DNA of 64,000 nucleotides, from contig OZ017795.1 of assembly GCA_963969395.1 (NCBI GenBank), forward strand, positions 11,470,001 through 11,534,000, written 5' to 3'. The position numbers and the translations under genes were made by a program. The notes under the pieces were generated by a model that searched no databases, was not told the DNA's origin, and saw only the letters and a program-made list of their open reading frames with translations. Positions within the stretch are counted from its first letter, which is position 1. Every line of letters starts with the position of its first letter. Shown here in pieces: positions 1-10,169 of this stretch. The DNA is from Pseudoscleropodium purum. Lineage: Eukaryota; Streptophyta; Bryopsida; Hypnales; Brachytheciaceae.

Positions 1-721
1 CTGAATTCCTAAACCACACGAGACCTTCTGCCACCGTGCATGACTATTAGAACCATAAACGGAATGAAGATACCACTGATTAGAATTTTTTTTTTATGTC
101 AAACAATAATTTGACGAGGGAGCAAAACTATAACCAGTAGAATCAACACCCTAAATCTATAAACATGTCCATAATTTCCCCTAGTACCCTTGTGCACCCC
201 CCAAAGTTGAGATTCTTCACCCTAAAAGAATCCCAAAAAACTGAACTTGCAATGTGCGATGGAAAACTGCCCAAGAATTCACAGATTAGAAGACATGAAG
301 CATCATTTGCCACCCGAATCACTAAAGAAATCAAGGACATTCAAAAGCTTTACATCAATAAGCCAAAGCCCGGTGGATGGTACATTAAACTTGAAGCCAG
401 ACATTCGCAACATAAGAAGTCAAACATTTTGTAGCCAAACATTCAAGAAGCTCAGAGACACTCAAAACACTAAAAAAAGAAACCCACCAAGACTTCACAG
501 TCCACCAGGAATTGCCTAAACCCTACATCGGAAATGCCTGTAGTCCTCCAATTCCTTTGCATGAACCTCAAGTGACAGAAATCAAACTGCATTTGCTCAA
601 TCGCTCACGGGCACTGCACTTGGTTTGGCGGGCGGACCCAATGTGTCTTACATTCTGGAGGAACGATTTCGGTGATGTCTTTCCTCAAAGAACTTACAAG
701 AAATCAGCTTCACAAGTACAT
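1..721. other. Intergenic, no gene recognised
   Basis: Short open frames exist on both strands, but none has coding-like composition, recognisable motifs or convincing splice sites. The stretch ends at the 3-bp target duplication of the MITE that starts at 725. Confidence 0.5.
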
Positions 722-724
722 TAA

Positions 725-1286
725 CACTAGTGCAGAACACAGGTTTTAATGACATTATAAATGACATTTGGATGTCATTTCAGCCACCCGCAAAGATGGT
801 TGAAATGACATCCAAATGTCATTCAAAATGTCATTTTTTTTATGTCATTTCAACATACTTGTAGTGTACATTTTAGTTCTTCAAAATCTATCAAATAAGT
901 AGATTTTATTTTTCAAAATCTTCAAAGAAATGTAGATTTCACTTCCCAAAATCTTCAACAGATGTAGATTCTACTTATCAAAATCTTCCGAAAGTATAGA
1001 CTTTACTTTCCTAAATCTTAAAAAATGGAGATTTTACTTTCTGAAAATCTATGTGATTCTGACATATGTACCTTTTCTCACTTTCATATCTTCCAATAGA
1101 AATTTTCACTGCTACAGAATTCATACTCGAGTTATATATTTCTATTACTTGTCATGCCCATGACAATTGTTATGGGACAATATTTTCTTCTAAAATCTAC
1201 CAAATTTTCAATAGCATGGTTGAAATGACATTTTTTTGAGAAATGTCATTTCAACATGCCATTTCAACCACCCTTCTGCACTAGTG
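725..1286. mobile_element. Non-autonomous CACTA-type MITE, 562 bp
   Basis: The element begins CACTAGTGCAGAA and ends with the exact reverse complement TTCTGCACTAGTG, so it has a perfect 13-bp terminal inverted repeat starting with CACTA. The trinucleotide TAA flanks both sides (722-724 and 1287-1289), which is the 3-bp target duplication expected of CACTA (En/Spm) transposons. Subterminal motifs of the TGAAATGACAT type recur near both ends in both orientations, as transposase-binding repeats do in this superfamily. There is no open frame of transposase size, so it must be mobilised in trans if it is mobile at all. Confidence 0.85.
895..1055. repeat. Imperfect ~40-bp tandem repeats inside the MITE
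   Basis: About five degenerate copies of a unit that reads roughly 'gtagattttactttycaaaatctt' follow one another. They form the AT-rich core of the CACTA-type element. Confidence 0.6.
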
Positions 1287-1289
1287 TAA

Positions 1290-2500
1290 TGTGCCACTGA
1301 TTCGGCAAATGCAGGCTACTTATCACGCAATACGGCAATTTCCTTCAGTTTTCCAATAAATATTCCGATATGCTGAAACCATCGTTGTTGATTTCGTCAC
1401 ATGTCTTTGTTGCTTTGCACTCATACTCGAAATGCAATGGCCAAAGATGGGCATGCATTATATATATTACAGCGTTTTCTCCAACAGTATGAGTGCTTCA
1501 CTCGCTCCCCTCGATTGAGTCGGTTGGCAGAATTGAAATGTTTGAAGATACTTTTGAACTTGGTGCATTCGAGAAGATCTTCAGGAAGTGTTTTTCGAAC
1601 AAGCATCTCCATCGGTAAATCCAGAAGACGAGATGAATTGAACCGACCGAGAAACCCAAATTGGTTCTAGCTCTGGGCTGTGTGACTTTTCAGCAGTTTT
1701 GATCGAGTACAGAACATGGGGACTTCTTTTTTGACCAATCTTGTTCATTCTTTCACCAAGTGAACACGTAAAATGGTGTTCGGTGATGACTTTGGTGGTA
1801 TCAATTCAATTTCTCCCCATCCGCATAATTTTTTTACTTTTTGTATCAATCGAATTGATCATTCTAGCTCTAACTATGAAACGAAACCTTGATCACGGAC
1901 AGTCTGAGTCGATGCTGCCCTTCAATTCAAGGGAGCGGGAGCTGTCTTACGCTCCTGCACTCGGTTCCGGCATTTGTGAAAGAGAAATTTCTCCTTCCGA
2001 ATCTCCCAACCAAGAGTCCTGGCCGGATTGCAGCGTTCTCCAAATGCAGATGTGAGACTGAATCCTCTCAAAATAGTTGGATTCTGAACAGAAGGGAAAT
2101 GAGCTCCGGTTTTCATATTTGGTACCAATTCCATGCAAGTGAGGAATTTGGGTCCTTGGAGCATCGATCTGGACCATAAGAAAATCCTGTTGCCGTTCAT
2201 CATCATTGTCTCGTTTCTAAGATGAAAGAATGCTTGACATGCAGGGCAATGGGGAGCTGTGATTTTTTTGTTTTTCATTTTGGAGGAGACAGCTGTTTCT
2301 TCATTACTCATGTAATATTTGGGGGCGATGTTTGGTGATACCTATGGTTTGGTAAAATTTGGGTGTTAGGTTTTAAAGGACAGCCAGAATCTGACTATTT
2401 TGAGGAGGGGGGATTCAAATTTCCTTTTTAAAAAAAGTAGCTTTTGTGTATTATCTATAGCAACTTAGCAAGGTGGAAAAAATTCATGCAAAAAAAATAC
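1290..2500. other. GC-richer stretch with a possible gene remnant
   Basis: Composition here is closer to that of the real genes than to the flanking AT-rich DNA. In the third forward frame, from about 1494 to 1612, there is a coding-like run that contains ESVGRIEMFEDTFELG and ends at a plausible donor (CATCG|gtaaat). I could not connect it to further exons and I recognise no family. It may be a decayed gene or a single exon of an unrecognised gene. Confidence 0.25.
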
Positions 2501-2718
2501 TAATGGGGAATGCAACACCGTCCTGAATTCTCACTCCTGCACTTAGATAGTGGGTTTGGCAATTTGGTGCCAAATATTTCATTAAATTCTAAAATAAATT
2601 TTGACATTTAATAATATTGTTTTTTGAAAATTTTGATGTTTAATAAATAAATAAAAAGTCAGAAATATTTGGTAACTATCTCACATAGCTTCACTAGACA
2701 CTTATTGTGAATATTTAG

Positions 2719-3425
2719 AGATGATAAGACAAGCTCTTCATGCAAATGGGGTGGTAAGAGGTAAAACAACCCATATGAGATTTGTAAATTAGGTTTACTA
2801 TAAGAGCTCAACCTCTCATAGTCATAGTTAGAGCAAAAGCAAGAATTGTGTTCAAAATAGAATTTTAGACCTCATTTAAGTAGTGTAGAATATCTATTTA
2901 TAAAAATCCTTGAACTAAGTTAATGTGAAAAATCAAGCTATATTTCATCTACAAAAAACCATTATTTTGAGATTGAGAGACTCCAATCAAAAGTTATAGA
3001 CAATTCAAAGAAGAGTAGGAAGGGATACTTTCTTTGACATTTCCAAACATCCCATCTTAATTTTGTTTATAATTTTTTCTTTTAGGCTCAAAATCACAAA
3101 AAGATTTTTGGAGATGAAATTTAGCTTGATGTAACAACTTTTCTTAGTTCAAAGTTTTTTGAAAAAATTTATTCTACTCAACCAAAATGAGGTCTAAAAT
3201 TCTACTTTAAACAAAATTTCTATGTTTTGACAATGAGCGATCAAGCTCTCATCTTTCAAGTTATCCCATACCCTTTGAGGATTCATGACGGACAATGAAC
3301 TTCATTATAAAAATCACCCCTCCACTCTACATAATCACTAAGTTTCAATGAAATAATTCCTTCACTGCGCCATCAAGAAGATTCTTAATAAGCTAGTAGA
3401 TGGTCAAATGACAAATTGATATTTG
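2719..3425 (+). repeat. Long palindromic (foldback) repeat, family copy A
   Basis: The left part carries 'gaattgtgttcaaaatag' and 'tagacctcattt'. The right part carries their reverse complements, near-exact, with a loop around 3030. Inner arm pairs include 'caagctatatttcatcta' against 'gatgaaatttagcttgat'. The outer segments are shared with copies B (about 16.5 kb) and C (about 19.1 kb). There is no coding capacity. It behaves like a foldback or MITE-type element, but I could not define clean termini or a target duplication. Confidence 0.7.
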
Positions 3426-4153
3426 ATTCAATGGATTGTTAGAGCATGTCCACCAATTGTCTGCAAAATAGGCCTAGTTTGCAGCACTTGGCTTGTTCTT
3501 GCCTGCTTCTTGGCCCCACAATGTCACCGGGGGCTCACCGGCAGAAAGAAAAAATCATGTTTCTCAACATGAAGAGTTCCAAGGCAGTCAAAGCTCCGAT
3601 AGGGTGACATGGAACCACTGGTGTAGACTGGAGGCTCCTCACAACAACTCCCCAACTGCACACGGGGTCCACAACTTCAAAAAGGTGCTTGTTTTGTTTG
3701 GATTGTTTGTCAACATTGTAGCACAAGTCAAACTTGCGGGATACTACAAGTTTTTGTTTGCTTGTTAGCTCTGTCCTTTTCAACTAATACTGTGGCAACA
3801 ACTCTGCATCGACTTTGGCTTCGGAATCTGAGTTTCTAAATCTTATCTACAACCCTATTCACATTGTACAACAATGTGGATTAGTGTTGTGTTCCCCAAA
3901 GTTTAGATTTGTCTTCTTATATTTGTTTTGGTAATTGTTGTCTTCTCTACATGATGCATTGACTTTGGCTTGCTTAGTCAAGGGGGATCCAACCGGTCGG
4001 ACCCTTTTTTTTGGCTCTTTTTTCTTTAAAATTAATTAATTTTTTTAATTCCTTGTCCAAGGGGGAAAAGTTCAACTATTCAGACCCCTTCTTTGTATTT
4101 TTTGTATTTTTTTTTAATTTTAAATGAATTATTTACTTTTTAATTCCTTATTG

Positions 4154-4408
4154 AAGGGGGGGGGGGGGGGGCAACTATTCTTGAAGGGGGGTCCAAGTGG
4201 TTCAACTTACATAGGTTAGATTTATACATGCTAGATTTATATAGATTAGATTTAAATTGGTTAAACTTAGATAGGTTAGATTTAGATAGGTTAGACTTAG
4301 ATAGGTTAGATTTGGATAGATTAGACTTAAATAGGTTAGATTTGGATAGATTAGACTTAAATAGGTTAGATTTAGATAGGTTAGATTTAGATAGGTTAGA
4401 CTTATGAA
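4154..4408. repeat. Poly-G run followed by a 15-bp tandem array
   Basis: A G run (about 4156-4171) precedes roughly 13 copies of a 15-bp unit reading 'ataggttagatttag' or close variants (4211-4408). The unit is a multiple of three, so the reverse strand stays open and would read as a Lys-Ser-Asn-Leu-Ser repeat. I treat this as a by-product of the satellite, not as a gene. Confidence 0.85.
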
Positions 4409-4409
4409 G

Positions 4410-7400
4410 ATTACATATCCTAAGACAGAGCCTCACAGTCACACTATTCTTGTTTGTTTTTCATTTGTTCATTTTTAAAGAAACAAAACAAGATTTCCTT
4501 GTAGAAGTGATAGATATTAGAAGTTTAAGTGTGGCAACTAATGGGATGAAACTATTCATTTGGGTGCAAAAAAACTCTTATGGGGCAATATTTTGTGCTT
4601 TTGTAGAGGTCCTTGTAATGAATTCTTTGGATTATCAACAAATCATCTTTATATTTATTTGTAGATTTGGTTGTCTAGTTCCAAAATTAGTAGAAAAATT
4701 TGGCCAATTATTTTACAATTAATTTAAGCTAAACCTACTATTTTAATATATTATTCACAATATTAATTAATAATTTATTTAGACAGTCTAACCAACATTC
4801 TAGAGTGCATGGGTGATAATTTTGGTTAATTAAGGCATATGTTATACGATAAGTACAATAATCTTCCAAATTTTTCTTCTTAAGCAAATTCAATAAAAAG
4901 GTTCATACACTTCAAGATGCTTTTACATACTCATAAATGTATAGATTTTCAAACCGCAAATTGTGTTGAAGGATCATGGCAAGAAACACCATGCATTTTT
5001 GTAGCATTTTGGCAAAATTTGCATTTCTACCTTCAAGTAATAATTATAAGTATTACATAGTTAAACAATCACATTCATTGATTAAAAAAAAAACTAAAAA
5101 TATTGTTATAAGTACGCTGGACTATTTGCAAGTACTAATACAATACTATGGGAAAAAAAAGATAAATTGTCATAGTAAATAGAAACAATGAGGTATAAAT
5201 TAATAATAAGTATAAAACTATAAAAAAAAATGAAAAATTGGTCATTTGATAGGACTTGATAGTAATCTAATTTCACCACAAAAATGAAGTTGATACCATC
5301 TTCAATATTTAAAAGTGCCTATGCAAAAAAGCTCTATTTACATGAACCTAAAGGACATAAAATAATATATTTATACATGCCCTTTGGTAGCCATATATCC
5401 ACCTAGTGTAGAAATAGACTACCAAAATTTCAACCCTATATCATTCAATTTGGGTACTCCTAGCATAGTGAAAACCCTAAATCTCAAAGTGTAACAAATT
5501 AACAAAATTTAAATTTTTAAATAAAAAATGATTTTTTTTTTCATTTCTAAACAATAAAGTTAGACATCTCCAAAAGATTTTTCAAGTTTTTAGGACTTAT
5601 TATTCAAAAGTTAAATACTAGAAGACAACAACGCCACTCTAATTGTGATGGAAAATAGGACCAATGAAATTGTATTAAAGTGTACTTCAATACCATAACA
5701 AATGGGTCATTGCAAGAAACACTTGTCCTATTTTTTGTCCCCTTGGTCTTGAATAAATGGTTTGGGATTCATAATTTTTGCATTGTATGTTTTCTATGAA
5801 ATTAAAAAAGAAGGTACATATAGTAGTTCTAGACATTTAGTTCATTTTTCTAATTTTTCTAATTTATTATTATTATTTTTAAATTGCCCCCAATTGGATG
5901 TCTACCTTGTCTATTTTAGGAGATTTTAGTACTATTTCTGACCCAAAAATACAAATTTGAAATTCAAAATTAGATACAAAGAGTTACATTAAAGTTACAC
6001 AAATATATGAGAGGTTTTTTAAAAATAGAAAATTATCCACCTTCCACATGTGCTCAAAAGTGCACTACCTAGGTACACAAGTAGAGAACACAATTTTTAT
6101 TTGCCAAAGATGAAAAATGGTTGAAAAGGAGCACCTTGAAGTAAGAAAAGATGGGTTTTTCTTTGAATTCTTTGAATTAATTACTATTTTCTAAAAATCA
6201 AATTCAAAAGTATCTATTTTCTTGCATTTTTCATCACTCTTTTGTCTTGTATAACTCTTAAAGATAAATTTTCCTAGGCCTAAATTTTCACACATTCACT
6301 ATTTTAAATGTTTTACAAATTATAAATATTTTATTTTACTTAAAAAAATTATTTCAAAAGTCACAATACTCAAGTATTGAGGCTATGTTGAGCCCAAAAC
6401 GGCAAGTGATTCTTGCCACTACCCAAATATTAAAAATAAATAAATATATAGAATTAAAAATTATATAAAATTTGAAATCCTTCTATACAATAGCTACCAT
6501 GTAGTATTGTCACCTTTCATTGAAATTATAACTTTCATTCTATTGGGTATATTAGAATTTAACCTTAGTATTTGTTCTAAAGATACTTGATTTCATATTG
6601 CTTGAATTGTTTGTATCATTTCTTGCTTATTCAATTATAGTAGAATAAATTAAGAAATATTGACCAATGGAACATGTCCTTAATGACTAAAACAGGGTGA
6701 ATGCAAAAAACACCTTCCATTTTCATTGCATTCACTAGTACTAGTTAGTACTAGTGACCTTTTGAAAAAAAAATATGGATAATTAGCATGATACTATAAA
6801 TATTATGTCACCAAAAGTTCAGATCTCAAAAAATTTGGATCAAAATTTATTCACAAAATAGAAAAACAAAGTTTTTGAAGAAAATAGATACTTTGACATT
6901 TTCATTTGTAAAAAATAGGGAAAATCATTTTCAAATAAACTAAGGATTGTCAATTTGAAAAGACTTCATGATGAATAGATTTCACTAAATAAATGATCCT
7001 GAAACCATTTACAATGTTCAAAATTGAGAGTGCAAAGGAGCCTTGTTTGCATGAATGTAGAAGACATAAAATAATGCTTTTTATAATTTTTTTTGGTGGG
7101 TGCAAGCCTCTCTAGTGTAGGAATAGAGTATAAACTTTTTAGCTCTAGATCATTAATTTTGAGTATTCCCCATTACTAAAAAATCCTAAACTGCAAAGTG
7201 TGACAAATTAGCTAAATTGAAATTTAAACATATAATGATTTTGAAAAATTCTTGAAAAAAGAAACAGTTCTTTGATTATTGTCTAAATACTAATCTTTAT
7301 AAAAAAAATTCAAGGAAATTGGCTTGAATTTGTAAAAGATATGGCCAATCACAATTTAGGAACTCCAAATGTAACGCAAAATAGTACTAGTGTTTCTTGC

Positions 7401-8000
7401 ATTCACCCAACATGTGTTAAATTGTAATTTGAAAATTGATTTTGAGCCATAAAAGACTCTATGTCAATAAGGACATGTTCCTTTGGACAAGATTTATACT
7501 AATAATTCTTTGGCTTGCTCTAGTATTGCAACAAATCTTTGACCATCTTTTAAGGTTCTTTATAGTGAATTAAGAGGCCAAATTAACTTATTCACAGCAT
7601 GACCTTCCTTTTATTTCTCTAAAAGTTGATGTTAATAGTAGTTAAACGTACTTAAAATACTACAATTCCAATGCAATTTGTGTTTTGAAAATCTATGTAT
7701 TTTTTAGCACATTAGAGCATCTTGAAGGGTGTTTTTTTTTGTTTTTTTTGTTTTTTTGTTTTTTAAACAAAATATTATAAAGTTCATGGACATTTTGTTG
7801 AATCTCCTTGCATGGGATGAAAATTTATAGGATTATTTGTACCTTCCACAATGAATACTATCCAAAAAGTGTTTCAAAATTTAAATATTGATTACCTAAT
7901 ATTTATACGATCAAATCTTAAGAGTATCTAAAAGTCCAATGTTATTTTTTGTTATACTAAAAACAATATTTTGAAAAGTCCTAACTTATTCATACAATAT
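4410..8000. other. AT-rich intergenic region with diverged repeats
   Basis: No gene is recognisable. Two related segments (about 5233-5520 and 6946-7230) share a succession of motifs, including 'gacataaaataat', a 'tagtgtaggaatagagta' type motif and 'caaagtgtgacaaattag', and look like two members of one repeat family. The second member lies inside a nested inverted repeat (6664-7486). A T/G-rich low-complexity run sits at about 7729-7765. Confidence 0.6.
6664..7486. mobile_element. Nested inverted-repeat element (MITE or foldback)
   Basis: An outer pair (6664-6687 and 7463-7486) matches at about 22 of 24 positions around the core GGAACATGTCCTT. An inner pair has GGGTGAATGCAAAAAACAC at 6695 and its near-exact complement ending at 7408. 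'AACA' flanks the inner pair on both sides and could be a short target duplication. No transposase-like frame is present. Confidence 0.55.
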
Positions 8001-8005
8001 CCAAA

Positions 8006-8240
8006 CATGGTTGTCATAGTGGACGGACGTCCGGTTCGCCCATCTATTAGAAGTCCCGCCCGTCCGATACAGTCAACACATAGTTGACTTTCTGATAATG
8101 GAAAAATAGGCCACGTGGATGCCATGTGGATTAAGGAACATGCTAGGCACGAACGAGATCATCAGGTTACAAAATTAAAGCCGTCTGGACCATCCGTCCG
8201 TCCGGTCCGATGACCCTAACTCGCCCATTATGACAACCAT
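8006..8240. mobile_element. 235-bp MITE with 9-bp target duplication (Mutator-like)
   Basis: The ends are ATGGTTGTCATA and its exact complement TATGACAACCAT. Direct 9-bp copies of ATATCCAAA flank the element (7997-8005 and 8241-8249). The interior is markedly GC-richer than its surroundings, with repeated 'cgtccgtccgg' type motifs near both ends. A 9-bp duplication fits Mutator-like elements best; hAT elements normally give 8 bp. Its small size and lack of coding capacity make it non-autonomous. Confidence 0.8.
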
Positions 8241-8449
8241 ATATCCAAATAATGCATGCTAAAGTGCATTGGAAGCTTCTCTTGGTTGCCAATAAGATCC
8301 AATGAAAAATCATGCATGCTTAGTAATACTAGATATGCTCATTTTTAATTAATGACATTGTAAGTGCTACACCTCGTTAGTAAAGTTTTCAATCTAGCGC
8401 TCAATTATAATGCCATGCAGGAATTTGAGAATCTTTTCCACTAGCAGAA

Positions 8450-10059
8450 AGAGGCGAGGAGGCAACGGAGAAAGGTTGAAGGAAAGTTCACAACACGATC
8501 TCCAACTCGATTCCTTGATCCCTTCTCTGTTCCCTCGCCAACTCATTCCTGTCGTGTTTGCAAGCTAGGTGCGCGCAGAGGCAGCTTCAGTTGTCATGGC
8601 TCTGAATTCCACTGTAAGTTCCTTGTGATGGGCGTTGCCTTGTTGCCAATATTCAGGCATTAGCTACAGTAATATCAAGATCAGGAAGGCTGGTTCCCTG
8701 CATACGACTTTAAGCTTAAGCTTAGATCGAAATTGCTAAATAAGGGAAAACTAGAGAACATTCTGTCTTATTACGGTTTTGTCTGTAAAATCTCTGCCTG
8801 AGGTTTCAACTCTTCACGTGTCATGACGTACCCACTTCGGGAATTAGGAAATTCTCACCATGTGCGCGCAGCAGGTCTAGCACTCCGGCGGCCCAATCGC
8901 GCCGGTGGCCATCGATCGGCCACTTCCCACGTACTGCATGCCATGTTTTTAATATGTTTCTGCACACTACCTATTGTACCTATAGATGAAAATTCCCGCG
9001 CACCACACTTTTTCTTTCTTTTCATGCCAGTAAGGCTGAAACTCACGTACAACAGACGTACTCGATCAATAACTTAATTACCCCAAATGAATGCAGGGAA
9101 TATATATCGAATGCGTGCTGTAACTAGTTAAGCTTACGTACGTTTGTGCATCAACAACTAACTTCCATCTCGTGTTTGACTGTCTGCACCCCGTTCCGTC
9201 CAGTTTAGAAGTACTGTCTGATCTTAATGAATTAGTGCAATTTCAAGACGTCAAGATTTAATTTGCAGTACGTACTGTAGTACTCTGTTGTCTGCACCAC
9301 CAATAACGCACCTAACTTGATCGAGTTACACTCAGCAGTTATGGCGCCCGCCCAACTCACTCGATCAGCCAACAAAATGACAAAAATCAAAGCGGCGTGA
9401 CGAATGTTTCATTTGTTCCAAACCAAAAGAAACGGGGGCGTGACGAAGGTGCAGATCGAACGGACTGGTCAAAGTTGGCGCTCACATTAACCGTGCTGAA
9501 TTCGATTCAGTTGTACCGGCCCTGTATTAATTGAAGTTAGAGATGATTCCTTGACTAACTGCATACTTACTTAATTAGCTAGTACGTTTAATTACGGACT
9601 CTCGGAGCATTTGATATTCCGATCAGGATACCGTGAACCACTGGACCGCGCGTCGATCGATCATTCTTTGTAGGGCAAAATATCGCCAGATTTAGTGAAA
9701 AAATCAGGTTCTGTTTTCAACGAATTCGATCAACCTCCTCGAAGAGCGGCGGCCTGCAGGTTTGGAGGGTCTGTTGGAGGCTGGGTGTAAGTAATAAGAT
9801 AGCTGGCCGTGATCGAGGGGCCTGACGTGACGGCCCCTCTGTCCCAGCTAACTTAGCGCTGTGCTGACTTCAGTTGCTCCTGCCCCTCCCTGGCCACCGC
9901 TGTTGTGTCTTGGACTCTTGGGTCGTGCTGTGTCGGAGTCCTTGGACGTCTCGCCGTTCCCTTCCTGCCAGGCCACATGTGGCTGGCAGGCTTGTGTTTT
10001 ACCTCCCTTCCCTGCCAATGAAATTTCGTCGACAAGGACGTTTGGTGTCGGATGGATGA
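8450..10059 (+). other. Possible short spliced transcription unit, function unknown
   Basis: A GC-rich leader is followed by ATG at 8596 (reads MALNST) and a good donor at 8614 (ACT|gtaagt). A small candidate exon lies at about 9761-9787 (tgcag|GTTTGG...GGT|gtaagt). A further acceptor at 9874 (gacttcag|TTGCTCC) opens a frame to a stop at 10059. All three pieces join in phase, giving a protein of roughly 77 residues rich in Leu, Pro, Arg and Cys with no motif I recognise. The second frame of the last exon is also open, so this may be a long non-coding RNA. Composition and splice sites support transcription more than they support a particular protein. Confidence 0.3.
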
Positions 10060-10169
10060 CAGGGAATTCTTCTAGTAGGACACAAGTTCCACTATTCATC
10101 CTCGGAATTTTGTTATGAATTGGGGAGGTCGTATGCAGTAGTTTGATTTCCAATAAGCGTTTTTGCAAT

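Noticed and set aside
4140..4442. 100-codon reverse-strand frame of repeated Lys-Ser-Asn-Leu-Ser
   Set aside because: It is generated by the 15-bp tandem array, has no splice sites, promoter-like context or known family, and begins and ends in non-coding DNA.
9848..10168. Reverse-strand 106-codon frame
   Set aside because: It lies opposite the putative last exon of the 8.45-10.06 kb unit and is explained by GC-rich composition. No motif is present.
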